DNA of 45,000 nucleotides from Chrysomallon squamiferum (Eukaryota > Mollusca > Gastropoda > Neomphalida > Peltospiridae), in contig CM022667.1 in the NCBI GenBank assembly GCA_012295275.1, positions 12,255,038 through 12,300,037 of the forward strand, given 5' to 3'. The notes under the pieces were generated by a model. It was not told the origin of the DNA, ran no database searches, and saw nothing but the letters and a program-made list of their open reading frames with translations. The stretch's first letter is position 1, and every line of letters starts with the position of its first letter. Made by a program: the position numbers and the translations under genes. Below are positions 10,435 to 21,560 of the stretch, piece after piece.

Positions 10435-10475
10435 GCTATTATTATCATTATAGTTTTATGCGAAATTTTAATAAA
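10219..10475. repeat. Three-copy motif joined to (TA)n and (TTA)n tracts
   Basis: The word AGTTTTATNCGAAATTTTAA occurs at 10286, 10346 and 10452. It differs only at one position (A, C, G). Each copy is preceded by TTA-type units and the first two are followed by (TA)n. The third runs into TAAACGTTCTG instead. The first two copies are exactly 60 bases apart. This is a higher-order repeat in which a microsatellite and a unique word were copied together. Confidence 0.85.
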
Positions 10476-10857
10476 CGTTCTGTTCTGTCTTTGTTGTTGT
10501 TTTTTGTTTTTTTCTTTTTTCGTATTTTTCTTTTCTAATGAGTTTGCTGGTGTTTTTTAGTTTTGTTCGTTTTAAGTTGAATTCAGTGCTGAAACACCTT
10601 GACAACATCTTTAAAAACAGTTTGTACCATATTTATTTATTTATTTATTTATTTATAGCGTTAAATCTCACACAAACAGGCTTTTCGTTATTTAAACTTT
10701 TTACGAGAGTTTTTTCATTGTTTTATTCCCCATTAAAAAATGATGTTAACGATAACGACGACAACATAATCGACAACAACAGCAGTATTACTGATAAAAA
10801 CAACAGTAACAGTAATAATTTTTTCACAAGAAAAAAAGAAGAATCGATTTGCAACTA
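10476..10857. other. T-rich spacer with (TTTA)n and CAA/GAT triplets
   Basis: T-rich sequence, then a short unique piece near 10555-10620, then (TATT)n at about 10631-10658, then degenerate AAC/GAC/AGT triplets to about 10820. The 180-codon frame that starts here reads into the next microsatellite and is not a gene. Confidence 0.7.
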
Positions 10858-10973
10858 TTACTGTTATTATTGTTATTATTATCATCATCATCATCATTAT
10901 TATTATCATTATTATTATTATTATTATATTATCATCCTCATCATCATTATCATCATCATCATCATCATCATCA

Positions 10974-11029
<56 letters not shown>

Positions 11030-11042
11030 GTTATTATTATTC
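10858..11042. repeat. (ATT)n/(ATC)n compound microsatellite
   Basis: About 185 bases of alternating ATT and ATC triplet blocks. Reading frames on both strands through it give poly-Ile/Leu/Ser/His/Asn peptides. Confidence 0.97.
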
Positions 11043-11079
11043 AGCTGTATGTAATAATTATTCCTCTTATTACGTTTTA

Positions 11080-11345
11080 AATAATAATGGACCAGAACCA
11101 AGTCTATCAACATCTTCGCTTACAAGTCGACTATCGCGAAATCGGCATGTGTTTAATATAAAGAGCTCATTACGGAATCTGCCGATCGCGCAGTAACCGA
11201 TGGTTCGTGAGATTTCGGCGTCTGGTGACAGCTTTCATGATATATTGACGATAAACTGGAGAAGACATGTGCCGCCATCTTTGAATTAAAAATATTCTGT
11301 CGTTATCTTAGCAAGGAACGAATTAATGAGAGTGTAGGACGAATG
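11080..11345. promoter_or_regulatory. Island 9
   Basis: This unique CpG-containing block includes CTATCGCGAAATCGGC (about 11131), GCCGATCGCGCAG (about 11180) and a YY1-like CCGCCATCTTTG at 11272-11283. No coding or RNA signal is seen. Confidence 0.3.
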
Positions 11346-11820
11346 TATTGAATAAAGAGATTATTGTTAGATATTTTTAGACTTGTTTGTCTTGGCGTAT
11401 TCTGATTTCAAAACATGATAACGTGTTTCTGTTTGTTTTGTGGAACCTGTCGTTTTGTCTGGTTGGCTTCTTTTTGCAGGATAACCGTTTAAAAATAAAA
11501 TATAATCAAACAACAACCATAGTGCAGTAAAATAAAAACAATACAATACAATACAATACAATGATAATTACTTACGTTCTTTCTTACAAATCATGAGATA
11601 TTATTCCAACGGGAGGGGGTAATATTTTCATGACATTTCATGTGAAAGAAAGTTACTGAAGTTCAGTATGTTGTATAATATTGCGTTGTGTTGTGTCGTA
11701 TTATTTTTTGTTTGTTTCATTTCATTTATTTGTTTCTTTCCCATTCCAAGATACTGTTAATATTTGTATTGTTTTGTTCATACCTTTCTTGAAACGACCT
11801 TTTATTATTTATCACCATCA
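11346..11820. other. AT-rich spacer with (ACAAT)n
   Basis: Ordinary AT-rich sequence contains a five-unit ACAAT pentanucleotide run at about 11538-11562 and a short GC step near 11610. No gene is visible. Confidence 0.7.
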
Positions 11821-11909
11821 TTATCTTCTTCTTCTTCTTCTTCTTCTTCTTATCATTATTATTATTATAATTATTATTATTATTATTATTATTATTATCA
11901 TCATCATCA

Positions 11910-11973
<64 letters not shown>

Positions 11974-12040
11974 TGTAATTGTTACTGTTATTATTATTGT
12001 TGTTGTTGTTAACATTGGATGTGGTGGTGGTGATGTTATT
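11820..12040. repeat. (TTC)n(ATT)n(ATC)n compound microsatellite
   Basis: TTC units (about 11826-11850) lead into long ATT and ATC triplet blocks, then GTT and GGT units. The 120-130-codon frames on both strands are repeat translations. Confidence 0.97.
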
Positions 12041-12510
12041 GATGGTTGTGGCTGTGGTAGTTTTAACTATTTCGGAATATGAAAGATTCTTCACTTAATA
12101 TATGAGGTGTTTCTTTCTTCTTTTTTTTTCTTTTTTTACCCCACTGTGTTATTTTGGTTCTTTCTTAATTGGTGATTTATCAAAAACTTTAAAATGTTAC
12201 TCCTGTTTTGATTATTATAAAGAATTTATATTTAAAGCTGTACTGGCACTGCACTGAATTATAACAAAAATATGTAACCCGAAACATTAAAGTTAACAAC
12301 AAACAAATAAAGAAGGAAAAAATGTGCAGTCCATTTCACGAAAACAAGAAATGTGTTTACTATTTCCATTAAAACGGTTTCAAGGTAATTACACACTGAT
12401 CTCGGAACAGAAAAATAATCAAACTCGTTACGTCCTGAAAACGACACGAAAGTGGAAAAAAAAAAAGAAATAAAAAGAAAACAAAAAAGTCTGTTTGATG
12501 TGTGAAACTG
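12041..12510. other. AT-rich spacer
   Basis: T-rich then A-rich ordinary sequence with small homopolymers. I see no feature beyond composition. Confidence 0.6.
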
Positions 12511-13110
12511 ACCACGTTTTACGATGTTTACAAGTTAACTAATATCACAGCACACTTGATTAACGTTGTTCTAGATCGGGAGAAAAGAAAACACTAACCC
12601 TAACGATGTCTGTTTCATGTTTTGGATCCCGAGACCCCAAACAAAAACAGTACCACACAATGAAATTAACTAATTTCGGATTGCACGCGTTAAATGTGGC
12701 TATTGGTCCGTATACCGTCTATAAAAATAAAAATTAGACGTCACACGCCCTCTTCTTAATACGTCTAGAGATCAAAGAAGATGATGAATGCCTACTTATG
12801 TAACTTAGCATGATGTTGCGTTTCCGTATTTCTGTTTGGATATAACAAATCCAAGTTATTTAAGCGAATCCACGCTTAAGCCGTTTTAATTGATTCAAAA
12901 ATCTTCAAAGTCAAAATGCAACAAGTTGCGACAAATACAAAACGGTGAAACAGACAAGCAATCTACCCAACGTGTTTATGGGGGGGGAAGGAAAGGAGGG
13001 GCAGGTAGACTCCCTACCGTTATGTCTGTTTTCGCTTTGAAATTTACAAAATAATAAAAACATGTGTTTATGGCACAGCTTTCCCCGTATGTCACTGAAA
13101 TCGACATCAG
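12511..13110. promoter_or_regulatory. Island 10
   Basis: The block is mostly unique sequence. It contains TGGCTATTGGTCC (inverted CCAAT, about 12697), AGACGTCACACGCCCTC (CRE-like, about 12737) and a G-rich GGGGGGGGAAGG run at about 12980. The string CACTAACCCTAACG near 12592 holds only one and a half telomere-like units and is not an interstitial telomere. A T32 run at 13115-13146 ends the block. Confidence 0.3.
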
Positions 13111-13113
13111 TGT

Positions 13114-13146
<33 letters not shown>

Positions 13147-13149
13147 CTT

Positions 13150-13460
13150 CTTACGATGAAACGAAGTGAATTAATTATTTGAAAACACGACTTTGTAAAA
13201 GGATAAGGTTGTCATTGAAAGAGGTACATTATTACGTGGGACGCAGTCCTCTTTACAACAAAAGGGCATGCTGGGTAAAAACGGTCACGACATTGTAAAT
13301 AAAATCCCTTGTTATTTGACTTTGCCGTCTTAATTACCCCGCGGGATGGATTTAAATGCTTGGAAAAAAAAAAAGGTGGGTCTCATTATTGCACGAAATT
13401 GTAGCCACACGAGGGCGTCACGGTTGAGTGAATGTTTGTACGATGATGCACTACTGGAAA
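13150..13460. promoter_or_regulatory. Island 11 with CTCF-like site
   Basis: This unique block contains GGGCATGCTGGGTA (about 13264; GCATGCTGGG is half of the ZNF143-type promoter word) and TTAATTACCCCGCGGG (about 13331). CCACACGAGGGCG at 13405-13417 fits the CTCF core with two mismatches. No open frame of note exists. Confidence 0.3.
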
Positions 13461-13908
13461 TGTACAAACACGGTAATGTACCAAATGAAATACAGCACAC
13501 ACACACAACAAATAATAATTGACTAATAAATGTTGTAATATATCATCTGCAGGATTTTTAATGTTTTTCAGGATAATTTCCTTTTTTTATTAGTCGCTGT
13601 ACACCAGTGATGCTGCTGCTGTGGCTGCAATTGTCGCCGCTGTACGAGCTGATGATACAGTTGTCGACAGTAATTAGTTTTCTTATCTCGATGTGTCGAT
13701 CTGAATGTTGTTGGTATTAATTATTTAATAAATAACGAGTAAAAGGGGTTTGTTATCTAAATGTTAGTTTAACAATAGATCAGCACTTAATAGTTCTCTC
13801 TCTGTCTCTTTATTTCTCTTTTTCGTTCTCTTTTACTTTCTTTCTGTCCTTATATTAATCTCTTATTTTTTATTTTTATTTATCTGTCTTTCTATGTGTA
13901 TGTCTATA

Positions 13909-13911
<3 letters not shown>
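13461..13911. other. AT-rich spacer with GCT-rich triplet patch
   Basis: AT-rich sequence contains a GCT/GCC/GAT-rich patch at about 13600-13672 (GCTGTAC occurs twice, about 13588 and 13637). In one frame this gives an alanine-rich peptide ending in a stop, but it has no start of its own. It is more likely an old GCT microsatellite. TC-rich degenerate sequence precedes the next tract. Confidence 0.5.

Positions 13912-13993
<82 letters not shown>
13912..13993. repeat. (TC)41 microsatellite
   Basis: A pure TC run of about 82 bases. Confidence 0.97.
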
Positions 13994-13995
<2 letters not shown>

Positions 13996-14794
13996 CTTTT
14001 TCTCGTATATACTAAAAGACTCGGATATCTTCACAACATACATTTCTAATCATCTTAAAACAACAATAAAAAAAAATAGTTTCAACAAGAAAATAATCTT
14101 CTATGACATAGCATAAAATTGTCACATATATTAGTATTAATGTATTCATATCACAAATCCAAACTGCAGACATATCGCAGACAGCAATGCTGGGTTCCTC
14201 TGGCGCACTAAGATAACAGTTGCTATACGCTCTCTCTCCGTCCCTCATAAAAAGAACAAACCGAAATTTAAAAAAAAAAAAAAAAAAAAAAAGCTCAGAA
14301 CGTTTAGTGCACATAAAGACGCTTTCACACGTAGCGTTTTACAGAAACGATTTCTGAGAAAATTTATAAAAAAGATAAAAACGACATTTTAAATTAACGA
14401 TCTGAAACAAATAAAAAAGTAAACAGCGTGTGTTTCTGACTTTAGTGATTAAACGTAATATTATTATTCCTTTTTTTTTTTTTTATCATTATTATTTCAG
14501 TTTTCTTTTTCTACTTCTATTTAAACTATAAATCATACTTTTTTGGACCTGTTTCAAATTTCCACCGAACGTTCCAGGGTAAACAATTCAATACAGGGTT
14601 GTTATTTTCGAAAACGATATATCGTTTATGTATATTTATTTATTTATTTCTGTTTGAAATTATTCCATGAAATGACATAATGACGAAGAGATTTTATTAC
14701 AAATTATCATTAACAAATGCAGTAATTTCATTCATTAAAACTGTATCAGACGAATATAACAGTGTTTTTTCTAACCCATCTCTTCAGATAACAA

Positions 14795-14798
<4 letters not shown>
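13994..14798. other. AT-rich spacer with A23 run
   Basis: Unique AT-rich sequence holds an A23 run at 14270-14292. A small block near 14545-14610 (CCACCGAACGTTCCAGGG) is the only GC-richer patch. The 100-codon minus-strand frame at 14012-14314 encodes poly-Phe from the A-run and no known domain. Confidence 0.55.

Positions 14799-14875
<77 letters not shown>
14799..14875. repeat. (TC)38 microsatellite
   Basis: A pure TC run of about 77 bases, 0.8 kb from the previous TC tract and 60 bases before island 12. Confidence 0.97.
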
Positions 14876-14880
<5 letters not shown>

Positions 14881-14929
14881 GTCCATCTCTTTACATCAAA
14901 CTCTCTCCGTCTGAACTTATAAACGGTTT

Positions 14930-15188
14930 CTGCAAATCGGCCAGTTGGTCGTTACCTTTAGGTCTGCCGGGCATGGCAGAAACTGCAGGGGAAGGTCTCC
15001 ACGCCGGCCCATTAAAACGACCATCGCTGTTTCATACAGTTTTTCGTGCCCAATAAAGTGGAAAACTGCTGCATGTAAACCCGTCTATGATCAGCTGATG
15101 TGGGCAATAAACTTTATAGCACAGAGGAACACTCGTGAACTGCGTGACGCAAATACCTCGTTTTACTCACGAGTCGAGCATTAAGTGT
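14930..15188. promoter_or_regulatory. Island 12 with E-box palindrome and CAATAAA words
   Basis: A sharply bounded GC-richer block. It contains CTGCCGGGCATGGCAG (about 14963), GCCCAATAAAGTGG (about 15048), the palindrome ATCAGCTGAT (about 15091) and GGGCAATAAACTTTATAG (about 15103; CAATAAA and TTTAT are posterior-Hox-like). A 79-codon frame (14945-15184, +) spans almost the whole island. Its peptide has no recognisable domain, so coding is possible but unsupported. Confidence 0.35.
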
Positions 15189-15600
15189 ATATGAATATGT
15201 TAATGAGCTATTAACATAAATTATATTGCCATAATTAGTGTATAATATGATTTATTTCGTTAGTAAAAACGTATTGTGTAAATGCAGACTGTTTGAGAGG
15301 TGCGTGTAATAAACGTAGGTGAATATGCTAATCAGCTATTAACATAAATTATATTGCTACTGTCAGTGTTTCAGATATGATTTATTTCATTAGTGAAATT
15401 TATCGTGTAAAAAAAAAAAAAAAAAAAGTAGATGTTAATGAATAATTTATTAACCTGTAATTACTGAATAAAATGCTACGTTTCATCAGTAAAAATAAAC
15501 ACACGTATTAAGTGAAGACGAATATGGTAATGAGCTATTAACATAAATGAGTTAAAGCGTCATAATAAAATGTCTTACGATTAACATGAACATAAATATT
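15189..15600. repeat. Degenerate tandem array, unit about 90-130 bp
   Basis: Four successive units share GAATATGNTAATGAGCTATT followed by AACATAAATTATATTGC-like sequence (aligned TAATG points at about 15200, 15328, 15435 and 15527). A second shared block, ATGATTTATTTCRTTAGT, occurs at about 15248 and 15376. Copy 3 is the most diverged. Weaker ACATAAATATTATA-like echoes continue to about 15750. The array is AT-rich and not obviously derived from a microsatellite. Confidence 0.75.
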
Positions 15601-15831
15601 ATATAAGTTATTTAGGCACTGGCCATGAGATCATAAATATCATAAATTATGTTGCAAATCTTAGCTAATTATTTAATTTATTTTACAATGATTAATTTTT
15701 TTCTCTGTCGATAAAAATGAGCATAAATATTATACTAATCTTTCATATGCGAGCAAATATCTTAAATGGATTTTGTTTATTTTATGAATTATAAATATAA
15801 ATCATATTAATACAGTTTGTCGAGTTTAGTT

Positions 15832-15865
<34 letters not shown>

Positions 15866-16775
15866 TTTGTTTGTTTGTTTATTTGTTTGTTTATCTATTT
15901 AATTATTTCACCACATAATTTTCAGAACAGATATACAGCATATACATTTTAATTAAAGAAAATATAAAAATAAATTGATATGTTAAAAGAAAGACCTCTC
16001 CTGTATATTGTCATAGTTAATTAATTTTATTATTTGATTAGATATAAATATACTCCACAGTCGATTAAATAATATCATATAGTTCATTTTAATTAAATTA
16101 ATATAAATAATATATTTGACTAATACTGCTTTAAAATTGTTACAAATTATTACAAACTAGTATTAAGACTGCTTGATGAAATATTATTTCTCCAGTAGAA
16201 TATTTTAAATATTTCAGATTACTGTTATGTTATCTTATTATTATGCATTATAATTTAAAAAAAAATATATTACGAACTATTAATATAGATTATATTATTA
16301 ACATTCATTCATATTTTAATCCTTGTTATTGTGTAACATATCATAACTGTGTAAGTAATTTAATTTGATGTATATTTTATTTATTTATCTACACAATAAC
16401 CGATCCATTATTATAACATATATTTCTAGTTTCTTCAGTTATAATCTTCGTCTGAAAGATTTAAAACTGCGAATTAAATAAAAATATTTGTTATCCTAAT
16501 TTATGTATATAAGAATATAAGTTTGTAAAATAAACGTTAATATATTGCCACACCGTAAATAAAAATATTAAATCTAAATGTGTCACTTATTTCATTCATA
16601 ATATTTTAATTTTAACTAATATTAATATCTTGTATTTTCTGTATGTAAAATGGATATAAACGATTCTCATATTTTACTCTCCAGTTAAAATGTCTTTGAT
16701 AATTATTTTGTGTTAAGCAGTGAAATAATAATTTAGCTTATTTTTAACAACAGGTTTTATCTGGACATTTGTTAA

Positions 16776-16829
<54 letters not shown>

Positions 16830-17808
16830 TGATGATGATGATGATGATGATGCAACAACAGCAATAACATCAAACAATAATAATAATAATAATAATGAAA
16901 ACAACAACAACAGCAAAACAAAAACAATCATAACAACAACAACAGCAGCAGCAAGAACAACAACAACAAAAACATTGGTAATAACAATAACAATAACAAC
17001 AACAACAACAACAACAATAATAATAATAATCATAATAATAATGATAATAAATCTGAAAACATAACCATTAAACAAAATAATGCAAAAAAAAAATAATTAA
17101 TAGGAAATATCAAAAATACAATAAATAAATAAATAGATTAATTAAGTGCAATATAAAAAATAAGTATATTAAAAGTTATTAACGAAATATATTTCTACTA
17201 TTAATTTTTGTACGTTCAGACAAAATAATTGAAACTATTTAATCTCATCAAGTACAGAGAACCAAAAAAAACCAAAAACAGATAACGGTGAAATGAAAAG
17301 GTGATTTAAAGAAAAACAATAAAATTAAAAATAGATAAAATAAATAATAAATATTAATTGACATCTGTAATAAATTACATAAAAATTAAGATTTATCGAA
17401 TCTGGGCAATAAAATTCCGTAATGTATTTCAAAGAACATTAAGAGATAATGAAATAATTTTAAAAATTTAAAAGCAAATATTAAAACACTAAAATATTTG
17501 ATTTTAAATGTATAAAATTATTTCTCTTTTACTATTTTTGTTATCAAGAAAAATTATTTGAACGAACTAATATAACTAAGAAGTACGTTAAATAATAAAT
17601 TAAACTAACAGCTGAGAGATTTTTCATCGTAAAAAAAAAAGGAAACAAAAAGAAAAGACTTTATGACAAAAAAGTTAAACATATAAAAAAAATTAGACAA
17701 AAGATAGAGAAAGCAACATAACAAAAAAGTTTAATACTAACAGCTGGTAAAAAAAAAAAATAAATAAAAAAAAGTATTAAATACAATAACCAGTTCTGCT
17801 ATTATAGT
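15601..17808. other. Extremely AT-rich block with AAT/GAT/CAA microsatellites
   Basis: More than 2 kb is almost free of GC-rich words, apart from a triplet region at 16777-17045. That region has (AAT)n, then (GAT)n at about 16827-16852, then mixed CAA, CAG and AAT units. A T32 run lies at 15833-15864. The minus-strand 120-codon frame over the triplets is repeat translation. The composition would suit matrix attachment or an old satellite, but neither is shown. Confidence 0.6.
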
Positions 17809-17960
17809 AGTAGTAATAATAATAATAATAATACAACAATAACAACAATAACAACAACAACAATAATAATAATAATGACAATAACAACAACAATAATAAT
17901 AATAATAATAATAATAACAATAACAATAACAATAATAATAATGATGAAAAGGAAGAAGAA

Positions 17961-18015
<55 letters not shown>

Positions 18016-18085
18016 ATATTATTATTATTATTAAAATTATTATTATTTATATTTTTATTTTTATTATTTTTATTATTATTATTAT
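17809..18085. repeat. (AAT)n/(CAA)n and (ATT)n triplet tracts in inverted orientation
   Basis: AAT and CAA units (about 17815-17945) are followed within 20 bases by a long ATT run (about 17963-18013). The two sides are largely complementary, so single-stranded DNA or RNA could fold back. Frames on both strands are repeat translations. Confidence 0.9.
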
Positions 18086-18255
18086 TCACAATATTACTAC
18101 CAATATTACTACAAAAATTACAACCATCGACCTTCAGTAATATTTCACTACAGAAAAGCTAGAGATCTTGACAAGACCTGGTTAATTCATTCCATTCATT
18201 GCCACTGACTTGGTTTAAAACCGCTTTGATAAAATTTACAAAAGAAACACAAGAA

Positions 18256-18295
<40 letters not shown>

Positions 18296-18560
18296 CTTTT
18301 TCACCCAGAACGTTAGGAAACGCCGAAAGAAGTGTGAGATATTACAAAAAAAAAAAAAGTCAGACACGTTTAAAAAAAAAAAAAAAAAAAAAAAAATGGC
18401 GTGAACAAAAGAAGTCATTAACAGGGGCGGGGTCATGTCAGCCTATTCCACTTGGGTGGGGTAATATTTACATATCCAGCACTCGTTTCATAACTTCTAA
18501 ATTAATTCCGTTCACATGAGAGAGTAATAGTTATATCTTCGTAATCTCCCTAGTTTTAAA
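18086..18560. other. Unique fragments between long T34, A13 and A25 runs
   Basis: Homopolymers T34 (18258-18291), A13 (18346-18358) and A25 (18372-18396) separate small unique pieces. A piece at about 18415-18470 contains GGGGCGGGGTCATG, an SP1-like GC box. No gene is visible. Confidence 0.5.
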
Positions 18561-19010
18561 ATCGTCCAGTTATGAGAATTGAAAAACTCCAAATCCCTTG
18601 TGCATTTCTGTTTTTTAATTCTTTTTTTTTTTTTTCTTCTTCTTCTTCTCAAGAACTTCTGAAAAAAAGAAAAGGAACCATGTTAATTTTCCGTGCAATT
18701 AATTACGTTTTGGATTTTCGGATTTTCAAAGAAATTGAGTACTTGTCGTTTCTTTCTTATAAAACCCCTAATTTGTTCCGTTCCCTCGGGGTGTTGAATT
18801 AAAAATTCATGTGCACAGGGTTGAAAACAGAAGAAAAGGAAATTGTTTTTGTTCTCAATGTTCTGCTTGTTGTTCTTGTTGTGTTTTCTTTCTTTTTTTT
18901 TTTTTTTTTTTATTTTTTTATTGTTTTGGTTCGTTTGTTTATTTGTTTTGTTCGTCAGTAGGAAAAGAAGTTGAGCATGTTTTACCAGCTATATGTATAT
19001 TTTACTGAAT

Positions 19011-19011
<1 letters not shown>
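18561..19011. other. AT-rich unique spacer
   Basis: Mixed unique and T-rich sequence. Frames here (65-76 codons) contain poly-Phe from T-runs and no recognisable motif. Confidence 0.55.
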
Positions 19012-19062
<51 letters not shown>

Positions 19063-19074
19063 GAACAAGAAGAA

Positions 19075-19105
<31 letters not shown>

Positions 19106-19204
19106 ACAAGCAAGAAATTAATGAAACCAATATTGTAGAAGAAAGACAACAAAAATTAGAATAAAGAAATAAGTAAATAAACAAACAAATAAAAGAGCAA
19201 GCAA

Positions 19205-19248
<44 letters not shown>

Positions 19249-19264
19249 TAAATAAATGAACAAA

Positions 19265-19311
<47 letters not shown>

Positions 19312-19400
19312 ACTAAAACACATCATAATAAACAAACAAATAAACGATATCAAATAAAAAAAAAAATAATAATAAAAAAAAAAAACCTAACCTGTCATAA
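19012..19400. repeat. (AAT)n and (AAATA)n-type microsatellite cluster
   Basis: AAT tracts (about 19012-19060 and 19206-19244) alternate with AAAT tracts (about 19072-19105 and 19250-19312). This looks like a duplicated AAT+AAAT pair. Confidence 0.95.
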
Positions 19401-19439
19401 TTTTTCAAAAAAAAAAAAAAAAAAAGCTTTCAGAAATTG

Positions 19440-20065
19440 ACGAGAAATAATGAAGGTGGAAAAACACAAAACTAAAATAAGCTAACGAGCCAATTATAAA
19501 CGGCAAAGCAAAGTACTTCCTGGCTGTGACAAACCAAAGTGATGTATGGACGCGTTGCTCGCTTTTCGTTTCAAAAGATCCCAATTTGATCTTTAACAAA
19601 GTCCGTGATTGATACTTCTATTCCATTGAAACGAACTCGAAGCCGCGGTCGCTTATGAAAGCTTTCAATATGAATGGCGAGGGGAAAAACACGGCCCAAA
19701 GTATTGCCATATAGAAATTATAAAAAGAAAACCGCTTTTGTCAACATGCTTACGGTACTTTTCAAAACTTAATAACTTGTCATTACGGAAAGAAGTCAAT
19801 TTCTCGCCGCTATAATATATTTCAATAACGAGTTCTTACAGAAATCAACATGTTTGTAAAGTTATTAAACACCCAAACTGCTTATTTCATGCCTCGCTGC
19901 AAATATTTTCTTTACGTAGAGAAAAAAAAAAAAGAAAAAAAGTTTCCGTTATAATCGACACCTTTTATTCGTTAATCTATTAAGTTGAGAATAAAAGACC
20001 AGTGGGGGGGGGCAAGGTGTAAAGGTGATTATTTCGGTATACCTGGTCTTTCTGCAGTTCGCTCA
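19440..20065. promoter_or_regulatory. Island 13 with inverted AAAGATC pair
   Basis: This long unique block contains AAAGATC (19574-19580) and GATCTTT (19588-19594), separated by 7 bases and followed by AACAAAG. The three words resemble TCF/LEF sites (consensus ASATCAAAG). It also contains GAGCCAATTATAAACGG (about 19489), CGAAGCCGCGGTCGC (about 19638) and GAATGGCGAGG (about 19673). A run of nine G's lies near 20004-20012. No coding signal is evident. Confidence 0.4.
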
Positions 20066-20099
20066 TGTAAATGGTGGTGGATAAAAAAAAAAATACACA

Positions 20100-20345
20100 T
20101 GAAAAGAACTGCGGCCAGAATCATAAATATTGTTAATAATTGTTATTCTCTAACGGTAATGAAACTCACTCGTTAAAAACACAATTTAGCATGACAGACC
20201 TTTGTCGGCTTGTGTTAAATTACACGCTTGGTATTAATACGTTTATTGCACGTATTAAATAAAACGTTGTTGATATTCACCAAACCACCACAGTTAGTTT
20301 TATTAACCTGAAACGCTGGGCTAAACCTCGCCCATAACAGGTGCA
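20100..20345. promoter_or_regulatory. Island 14 with 9-bp inverted repeat
   Basis: TTAATACGT (20234-20242) and ACGTATTAA (20250-20258) are perfect inverted arms around a 7-base TTATTGC centre. GTTTATTGC also reads as a posterior-Hox-like word. The region on either side is unique and moderately AT-rich. A terminator or small RNA hairpin is possible but nothing else supports an RNA gene. Confidence 0.3.
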
Positions 20346-20531
20346 CAAGGGAAAGACTGTTTTTTTTTTTTTTTTTTCTCACGTGTTTATTGTTTTATAT
20401 TTGCATGAATTAAAACGAATAAAAAGGGAGATTATTAGGAAAGGAAAATCACGGTGGTAATAAAGCTGTGTTTTGATAACAGATAATAAAACTATGTCCC
20501 TTTTCTTGAATTACAATATAAAATTTCATTT

Positions 20532-20567
<36 letters not shown>

Positions 20568-20900
20568 TCGTTCTTTCTTACTCTGTTTCTCTGTTTCTTT
20601 CTTTCTTTTTATCTTTGCTTTGCTTCTCTCTCGCTGTTTTATCTTTCTACTTTCCATTTTTCTTTTCCCGTCTGCCTCTCTCATTATCTTTCTTTCTTTC
20701 TCTCTCAGTCTCTGTATTTCTTTCTGTCTCTCTCATTCTCTGTTTATTTATCTTTTTTCAATAATATCTCTCTTTCTCCCCTCTGCATTTTTATCTCATG
20801 TATTATTACTTTGAAAAACGTTTTATGTTTCATTATCTATAATTCCATTCGTTATCGTTACCACAGTTCGCTTCAATTTTTAACTAAAGTAAAAAAAAAA
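20346..20900. repeat. (TTTA)n and TC-rich pyrimidine tract
   Basis: T17 near 20360, then (TTTA)n at about 20531-20567, then a 230-base pyrimidine-rich stretch of TC/TTTC units. The 113-codon frame through it is Ser/Leu/Phe repeat translation. Confidence 0.85.
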
Positions 20901-20999
20901 AAAGACAGAGAAAAAAAAATGATCTACAGAAACATGCATATTTCGCATAGAACATAATTAAATTTCAATCGTGTACAGATGTTTGTTTTTAATGTGAGA

Positions 21000-21560
21000 A
21001 CGTTTACTTGCAACCGCTGGGAACATCCACTGGTTTTCTCATCTACTTTCGCTTTCGCTTTTAACCGCCATCTTCGCGTCGTGTTAATATTTCACACCTG
21101 ACTTTATAACCCTCGTTTCTCGCTGATTTTTCACTTGATACAGACCACACCTCGCGAAAGTGCAAAATGTCGCTTCGAAACACGTTTTGCACGTGCGTCC
21201 GCCATCTTGCTCTCTCTGCTACGTCGATAACGATACGACGGAATTACTTCCCTTTCCCCTTAAAAACCTACCGTCCCGTGGAGTGTGGCCGAAATCCACC
21301 TGTCCCCCCTCGCGGCGTGGACACCCCACCCACATAGAAATTGTCTCTGGACCCCGCTGTTAATTAGCTGGCGTGTCGGAGGAATGCAGCGAGCAGGCGA
21401 CGAATCGGAAACCCACTTTGCAAGTGTGCGTTTTTAGATCGCATCAAGTGATTCCATGTTTCAAAGTGATCGTACACATGGCAAGTATAAAAGGAGAAGC
21501 GGTTTCTTAGAACGTTACAGACTTTCAAACACGTGACCTTGACCTGTCTCTTTTTTTTTT
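21000..21560. promoter_or_regulatory. Island 15 with two YY1 sites, E-boxes and TATA-like box
   Basis: A strongly CpG-containing unique block. It carries CCGCCATCTT (21065-21074), CCGCCATCTTG (21199-21209), GCACGTGC (21189-21196), CACGTG (21530-21535), the CGCTGATTT word shared with other islands (21121-21129) and TTAATTAGC (about 21360). TATAAAAG at 21486-21493 is a perfect TATA-box consensus, 40 bases before the second E-box. A core promoter for a non-coding RNA or a gene on + is possible, but no downstream exon was found. The 67-codon frame at 21160-21363 has no recognisable domain. Confidence 0.4.

Noticed and set aside
10538-11196. Overlapping 115-180-codon frames on both strands
   Set aside because: They are ATT/ATC triplet microsatellite read as Ile, Tyr, His or Asn runs; open frames on both strands are expected for stop-free triplet repeats.
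11726-12094. Asn-rich and Ile/Tyr-rich frames resembling prion-like domains
   Set aside because: The composition comes entirely from AAT/ATT triplets, with no flanking unique coding sequence.
12590-12606. Telomere-like CACTAACCCTAACG
   Set aside because: Only about one and a half TAACCC units, so not an interstitial telomeric repeat.
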